Shown: piece after piece, positions 61,301 to 64,000 of the stretch
How the letters are laid out: the number at the start of each line of letters is the position of its first letter
Position numbering within the stretch: position 1 is the first letter of the stretch
Origin: Heligmosomoides polygyrus polygyrus
Lineage: Eukaryota > Nematoda > Chromadorea > Rhabditida > Heligmosomidae
Length of the DNA stretch: 64,000 nucleotides
Reading direction: 5' to 3'
Assembly: GCA_947396885.1 (NCBI GenBank)
Contig: OX377204.1
Span: 89,724,728 to 89,788,727, forward strand
Notes under the pieces: model-generated
Databases searched by the model: none
Told to the model about the DNA's origin: nothing
The model's input: only the letters and a program-made list of their open reading frames with translations
Program-made: the position numbers and the translations under genes

Positions 61301-64000
61301 TTGCAATTTTGACACCGTAATCGTAAGTAGTATTTAAATCTTCTTCTAATGATCCTGGTCTCAACTTGAAGTTCCATGGGAAGTCGAAACCCTTCTCCAG
61401 TTAGTTACGTACCCTTCTGTTACATCTTCGACCTCCCACTGATTTATTTTAGTGTAGCGGTGTGGACGTAGGACATTAGCTGTAGGTATAGGATTAGTTT
61501 ATAACTACAGAACAAAACTCAAGAAGTCTTACATTAACAATTAAACATGACATAATAAAGGACAGGAAGAGGTAAGATATGCCACAGTCTGGCGACGAGC
61601 CGGACTAACACCCACCACTAACCTCCATCTCAAATCCGGAGGCGGGACCCTCAGCTTAACGGCTAGATGGTACATTAGGCCCCCATCTGCTTATGGTTAC
61701 GAATCGGGAGATGCTTGGGCAGCGAGCGACCAGCCGTTATACGGCGGGTCGAGAGGGCTGTGCGGAGCGGATTAGATGCAGCCCTAGCTGTCCTACGGCC
61801 ACCTGTCTTTATTCTAGAATCTACGGCAACCCGGTCCACAAGCCCACTACCACTACACTTCCCCGTCTAGGACAGATCCGAAATTTGCTAAGCGCCCTTG
61901 GAATATTAATTGCGCTTCTGTTGGAATTACGTTGTTAGCAGCGGCCTAGCAGCAGCGGCCTACGAAAACTCAACCGTGATATTGGGATGAGGCGCCACCC
62001 GATGTTATACATAAAGCAAACCGGTCTTCTTACAGGGAGAGCCTTCAAACATGCGATGAGCCCGCAGTCCAAAACCGTAGTTAGTTTTTTTTTTCGAAAT
62101 GCTGTTCTGTGGAGTCGAAAAAAGGCGTGCGAAAACGCGAGCGCGCCCTGCTGCCACCCCACTGAATGTGGTCGGTTGGCGCAGTGGATAGCGATGTCGC
62201 GTCTCGGGAGCACCGAGTGGGTGGCTACTGTTCTGTCCCGGTGTCGTCCAGTGCTTTTGTTATCACAGTTACACTTTGTGTAAAAATGTGCGTTTTAGTT
62301 CTACTTCGGTAAATCCCAATGGGCCGAGGAAGCAGGTGGAGAGGTTGTGTATATCAAGAAAGATGTTAAGGATCCGGTGAGTCAATGTTGCTTATTTTTT
62401 AGCTACGGTTTTTGCTTTTGAAGGTCTCGTACAGAAGTAATGCAACTACTGTTGTTCAATGCTAATTTAACTTTCATATTATTTATTTATTTATTTATTT
62501 TATGCTTCTGCCTTTCAACGTTTTACAATATCCGGCATCTCATTAGAACAACCCATTCATTTTTCCTTTTCGCTCCTTTTTCGGTTTTTGTTCTTGTTTC
62601 CCCTTGCCATTTCTCGTTTCTTCTTTATTCCTATACGTTCCCGGGGCTTTCCCCTTTGTCATTATATTTCATTTATTTGTACGTGAAATTCACGCGAAGC
62701 ATGAACAAACTTTATGATCGACGCTATAGGGTATATCAGGGGGATGTTCACATAACACAGAAATATGTGTAATGGGTAGAGATCGGCTTTAGTCATTTCG
62801 TTTGTAGCATACGCCACGATTCTACTTCGGACCTGTTCATAGTTCGCGATGGAAGCGAATGCCGTTAACGCTTGTTAACGGCATGGGTGGTCTCCGACCG
62901 AATCGTGAGAAACGGATGTCAGATTAGTGACCAGCACCCCAAATAACCCCCTAGACAAAGTTTAGGCGAAAATTTTTTTTCGACCGAAGTCGTTTCGGTG
63001 GAGTCGGAACTTTTGACTAGTGCCAGCGAACTCAGGACAATTTGCGTTTGAAACCGTGGACCAACCGGTTTGAAACCCGTTGTTTAGTAACGACCATGAA
63101 AGGGTTTAAAATCTCAGTGAAAGGGTTTGTAACCGAGCACGAAAGGGCGTCCACGCCCCTCGCTGCGCAGTAGCAACACGAGCTGCGGGGGCGTGGCCTC
63201 CTTTTGTGCTTGGTTACCTTTCATAGATGGTTTCAAACTCTTTCATGGTCGGTTACTAACCAACGGGTTTCAAACGGGTTAGTCCACAGTTTTTCAGTTT
63301 CAAACGCAAATTTGTCTGAGAATGAGTTGCTCATGGAGAGCATTCAAGTCAATTAATGTCGAGCGATTGCTTGGAAAGAGGCGGTATGTATCTTTTGTCA
63401 ACGTGTCCAGTCCCTCCTGTTGCTCCAGTCTCTGGCTATGAACTAGCCCTTATACGGGATATCGTTGAGGCAACCTGAACGCGTGTTTAGTCCACACAAT
63501 GACCTGCGGTGACCAGCCGATGAACAAGTCAGCGTTTTATCCTTCCCAGAATAAGACCGGGATTAATTCACCGACCCAGGACGGATGGAAGGCTTGATTG
63601 GCCTGGCCCGAACCCGATACGAGGACCTTGAATTTGACTGCACGCGTTTTGCGCCATGTGTGCCTACTGGACTCCCCTTGTTAGCAGGGGAGGAACCTGG
63701 GGAGGAAGCACACCTTTGCTAGTGGTTTCCCGGGGCCTTACGCCTACGCTCGCTCCGCTAGTTTCCTGCCACGGAATACCTCCTAATACTTCGGATTCCA
63801 AAAGGCTCTGCTGCTCCAAGAGTGGCGCAAAGTTAGAGGCTACGCATCATTTATCTAAGTAGCACCCTAGCCTACGCTACACCTGGTTGGACCTTTACTC
63901 AGATCATCCGAGGCGTCCCGACGGCTACGGGTGACCTTAGGCGTCCTACGACGACACGTGCGTAGCAATTAATATACGGATATATATGACAGACGCTATA
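52834..64000 (+). CDS. OGFOD1/Tpa1-like 2-oxoglutarate Fe(II) prolyl hydroxylase, 3' end beyond window
   Basis: The family hydroxylates a proline of ribosomal protein uS12 (RPS23) and affects translation fidelity and stress response. Eleven GT-AG exons join in phase: 52834-52981, 56422-56590, 56673-56799, 56862-56955, 58634-58712, 58959-59097, 59173-59286, 59353-59426, 59482-59606, 59664-59773, 62299-62376. The N-terminal lobe has the iron ligands His and Asp in LLPHSD, the second His in SERSWHSVAEV and the 2-oxoglutarate Arg in SPRLSINGWFH. The C-terminal lobe repeats the fold without these residues. A basic KRKATTRGRGAKSKRPR near the start could be a nuclear signal. The last exon(s) lie past 64000. 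Introns are filled with hairpin repeats. Confidence 0.88.
52982..54075. other. Intron 1, proximal part
   Basis: It contains the repeat shared with 19165-19255 at about 53695-53780; otherwise nothing recognised. Confidence 0.35.
54076..54364. repeat. Two abutting family B MITE-like elements
   Basis: The first runs from CAGGGGCCAGATTCATCAAA to GTTGATGAATCCGGATCC (54232). The second shares that end and runs to TCGTTGATGAATCTGGATCC (about 54364). Both have CGGCCGG/ACCGG-rich interiors. Confidence 0.6.
54361..54797. mobile_element. 437 bp near-perfect long hairpin element
   Basis: The left end CCTGGGCCCGGATTCATGAA is mirrored by TTCATGAATCTGGGCCCTGG. Inner blocks also mirror: GCAAGAGTTTTGCTCCCATG / GAGTAAAACTCTTGC, TTTTTGACCCAAC / GGGTCAAAAA, and GTTGCCAACTCACCCG / CGGGTGAGTTGACAAC. 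The centre is near 54590. No coding content. Confidence 0.8.
54798..55782. other. Intron segment with duplicated words and a CT microsatellite
   Basis: CCTTTTAGTTGTTATTTCGC occurs at about 55022 and 55160, marking a local tandem duplication. (CT)n lies at 55273-55322. No gene. Confidence 0.5.
55273..55322. repeat. (CT)n microsatellite
   Basis: About 24 uninterrupted CT units, with a shorter CT run duplicated just upstream at 55250. Confidence 0.95.
55783..56003 (-). repeat. SINE-like repeat copy 6 (minus)
   Basis: AAGGATAAAGGCTG tail, CCACACATTCTACCTTTA, CTATCCCTTCCAGACAAGTC and TTGGTTGGTCTGGATGGGAA. It forms an inverted pair with copy 7 about 95 bp away. Confidence 0.6.
56098..56315 (+). 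repeat. SINE-like repeat copy 7 (plus)
   Basis: CGCCCAGGCCAACCAATCTC, GAATAGATACCAGACTTGTC, TGGGAAGGATAAAACGCTGA and a CTTTTATCCTTCATG tail. Confidence 0.6.
56422..56590 (+). CDS. OGFOD1-like exon 2
   Basis: Acceptor TGTTTTTAG, donor AA|GTATCC. It encodes KKPFPHWQLRDFLHAEPALI, DKVERELIKYPGWNRKENDL and YSLLQTPDLQTLDAG. PF......FL....L......L......KENDLY is the family start. Confidence 0.92.
56673..56799 (+). CDS. OGFOD1-like exon 3 with iron ligands His and Asp
   Basis: Acceptor TTCTTCAG, donor CAA|GTTTGT. It encodes EFLCGEMRKWLGETSDIELL, EQVDSTGSCYATTDCLLPHS and DQ. HSD is the HxD iron motif. Confidence 0.93.
56862..56955 (+). CDS. OGFOD1-like exon 4
   Basis: Acceptor CCACTTCAG, donor G|GTAAGC. 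It encodes VENRRFAFVYYFTEEPWEES and FGGQTNIYNSN, the RR.AF..Y....W....GG.L.LY block. Confidence 0.93.
57118..57412. repeat. Long hairpin element, GAAAGGGTT family
   Basis: The left arm GCTCGAACCTTGTCCTGTCT-CAGACACC is mirrored by TCTGAGACACGACAAGGTTC. GGTTAGAACCACCGAGCACG-like sequence surrounds a C-tract centre near 57250. Related to 63027-63328. Confidence 0.65.
57444..57610. repeat. Palindromic MITE-like element, family A
   Basis: CAGGGGCCGGATTCATCAAC, then CGACTTATGTAACTTTAGCG, versus AGTTACGTAAGTCATTGATG, then AATCCGGCCCC. Confidence 0.75.
57632..58130. mobile_element. Inverted-repeat element with G/C-tract ends
   Basis: Left CCTAATCCGGGGGCCACACA-ACTAAAA, right TTTTTAGTTGTGTGCCCCCC ending CGGACTAGGATAGATCC. 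GAGACTTACCGAGCGGCTCC pairs with GGAGCCGCTCGGTAAGTTTC. Inside, CACCATGTTAGATCCTGGT occurs twice in tandem. Non-coding. Confidence 0.7.
58163..58458. repeat. Inverted-repeat element, GACTCCAGAG family
   Basis: GTACTTTCGGGACTCCAGAG and GTCGAGGAG at the left; CTCCTCGACCTCTGGAGTCC and TGAAAGTAC at the right. The inner AATCTGACATCCGCTTTTCG mirrors AAAACGGCTGTCAGATTCGT. Confidence 0.75.
58634..58712 (+). CDS. OGFOD1-like exon 5
   Basis: Acceptor ATCGCTTCAG, donor CG|GTATGT. It encodes DCDPTTIFDALLPFRNSLLL and FEVSE, matching the L.P..N.L..FEVS block. The phase leads into SWHSVAEV. Confidence 0.87.
58959..59097 (+). CDS. OGFOD1-like exon 6 with second iron His and the 2OG Arg
   Basis: Acceptor AACTCTTCAG, donor GAC|GTAGGT. 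It encodes SWHSVAEVIGKENSPRLSIN, GWFHTNRPIEPRVRPPLIRP and LHMPKD. H of WHSV and R of PRLSI are the catalytic ligands. Confidence 0.94.
59173..59286 (+). CDS. OGFOD1-like exon 7
   Basis: Acceptor TTCTTCTAG, donor CAG|GTGATA, 38 codons. It encodes KAELSTVFNGEILGDKSMEC and SEKKELLVLKAFQ, the start of the second lobe. Confidence 0.88.
59353..59426 (+). CDS. OGFOD1-like exon 8
   Basis: Acceptor GGTGTCTAG, donor AG|GTAAGA. It encodes EGFAKEILNQLDTMNWTEKG and PVNK. Confidence 0.88.
59482..59606 (+). CDS. OGFOD1-like exon 9
   Basis: Acceptor TGCCTTCAG, donor G|GTAAGG. It encodes GSAGRIAEFLKVLRSETMMA and FVKEVTGLEFT, the L...F.K.....TGL block. Confidence 0.9.
59664..59773 (+). CDS. OGFOD1-like exon 10
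   Basis: Acceptor GCCTATAG, donor TGG|GTGGGT. It encodes MWIYRLTTGCYTVLGDEDAE and QAVKDGMSIDFW, matching the G.YTL.HD block of the second lobe; the expected His-Asp pair is GDED here, as this lobe is non-catalytic. Confidence 0.9.
59842..60068. repeat. Small element with poly-G and poly-C ends
   Basis: GGGATCTATCCTAGTGGGGG at the left and CTTCGACTAGGGTAGATCCG after a C-tract at the right are inverted. Same family as 57632-58130. Confidence 0.6.
60340..60625. repeat. G-tract element, partial copy
   Basis: GAGATCTATCCTAATCGGGG, ACTTGAGACTCACGAAACGG and TCGCTAGATCCTGGCTATAA repeat the blocks of 57632-58130. The right terminus is absent. Confidence 0.55.
60632..61284. mobile_element. Large inverted repeat whose arms each carry a tRNA-like sequence
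   Basis: Left arm about 60632-60893, right arm about 61018-61284, loop about 120 bp. AGAGTGGTGAATCATAGGGT mirrors CGATGGCTCACCACTCTCGC; AATTATGACACGTGTTTGAT mirrors AATCACACACATGTCATAATT. Each arm holds GGTGGGGCAGGGGTAGTGC...GGTTCGGTTCC-type A and B boxes (60735-60800 plus; 61103-61190 minus). Confidence 0.7.
60735..60800 (+). repeat. tRNA-like block in the left arm
   Basis: GGGGCAGGGGTAGTGCTCCT (A-box-like) and TTGGTTCGGTTCCCGTTG (B-box-like), about 40 bases apart. Confidence 0.45.
61285..62159. other. Intron 10 segment without recognised gene
   Basis: 61590-61880 is GC-rich with domain-free frames. GCAGCGGCCTA occurs twice in tandem near 61937. Nothing else is assigned. Confidence 0.35.
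62165..62260 (+). repeat. tRNA-like/SINE head fragment
   Basis: GTCGGTTGGCGCAGTGGATA is a good A-box start; CCCGGTGTCGTCCAG follows in B-box position but is degenerate. Probably tRNA-derived. Confidence 0.45.
62299..62376 (+). CDS. OGFOD1-like exon 11
   Basis: Acceptor TGCGTTTTAG, donor CCG|GTGAGT, 26 codons. It encodes FYFGKSQWAEEAGGEVVYIK and KDVKDP, the FFxxxxWxxxxGG...Y strand near the C-terminus. The remaining exon(s) lie beyond the window. Confidence 0.85.
62903..63015. repeat. Partial GACTCCAGAG-family element
   Basis: AACGGATGTCAGATTAGTGA, CAGCACCCCAAATAACCCCC and a TTTAGGCGAAAATTTTTTTTCG end match the right half of 58163-58458. Confidence 0.55.
63027..63328. mobile_element. Long hairpin element, GAAAGGGTT family
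   Basis: ACAATTTGCGTTTGAAACCG versus TTCAAACGCAAATTTGTCTG; GTTTAGTAACGACCATGAAA versus TTTCATGGTCGGTTACTAAC; AACCGAGCACGAAAGGGCGT near the centre. Arms of about 150 bp, no coding capacity. Confidence 0.8.
63428..63662 (-). repeat. SINE-like repeat copy 8 (minus)
   Basis: GGATATCGTTGAGGCAACCT, GCGTTTTATCCTTCCCAGA and GGCTTGATTGGCCTGG follow the family order, with a diverged head. The remaining 63663-64000 shows nothing recognisable. Confidence 0.55.

Noticed and set aside
6900..63000. CRISPR array or bacterial defence system
   Set aside because: The repeats are dispersed palindromes without regular spacers, and no cas-like or prokaryotic gene is present; exon-intron structure shows a eukaryotic genome.

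Overview
This is eukaryotic DNA, most likely from a parasitic nematode of the strongylid/hookworm group. The evidence is GT-AG introns with TTTCAG-type acceptors, two intron-rich host genes on the + strand, and introns packed with mariner, RTE, CR1 and Penelope relics plus many palindromic MITE-like elements. Species assignment is inference. No operon, bacterial gene, virus or CRISPR array was seen.

Layout. 1-18.6 kb is a repeat landscape. It holds palindromic MITEs, Penelope fragments beside tRNA-like sequences, a 1.37 kb foldback (3758-5129), a palindrome enclosing a tRNA-Gly (8002-8166), an apparently intact mariner with TA duplications (8806-10051) and a second mariner broken by a MITE. 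18.6-46.7 kb holds a dipeptidyl-peptidase-IV-like (S9B) type II membrane protein gene. I rebuilt it as 24 coding exons with compatible phases, though the tenth is tentative at its 5' edge and the first coding exon was not found. Its introns carry two RTE insertions, a CR1 LINE, Penelope and mariner relics, SINE-like copies and CG-rich palindromes. 46.7-52.8 kb is intergenic and holds another mariner relic. 52.8 kb to beyond the window end is an OGFOD1/Tpa1-like prolyl hydroxylase gene, with 11 exons found and a complete Fe(II)-binding set. Its introns hold several families of long hairpin elements.

The two host genes have no evident functional link. The DPP-IV-like protein would be a membrane ectoenzyme or pseudoenzyme. 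It keeps the serine motif, the aspartate region and the Glu-Glu motif, but the exon that should carry the catalytic histidine has Tyr/Glu there. The OGFOD1-like protein would act on ribosomal protein uS12 in the nucleus/cytosol. The most unusual signals are the histidine-less DPP-IV, the MITE hairpin that supplies its stop codon, the tRNA-Gly palindrome with encoded CCA, a 78 bp perfect palindrome, and repeated pairing of tRNA-like sequences with inverted repeats.
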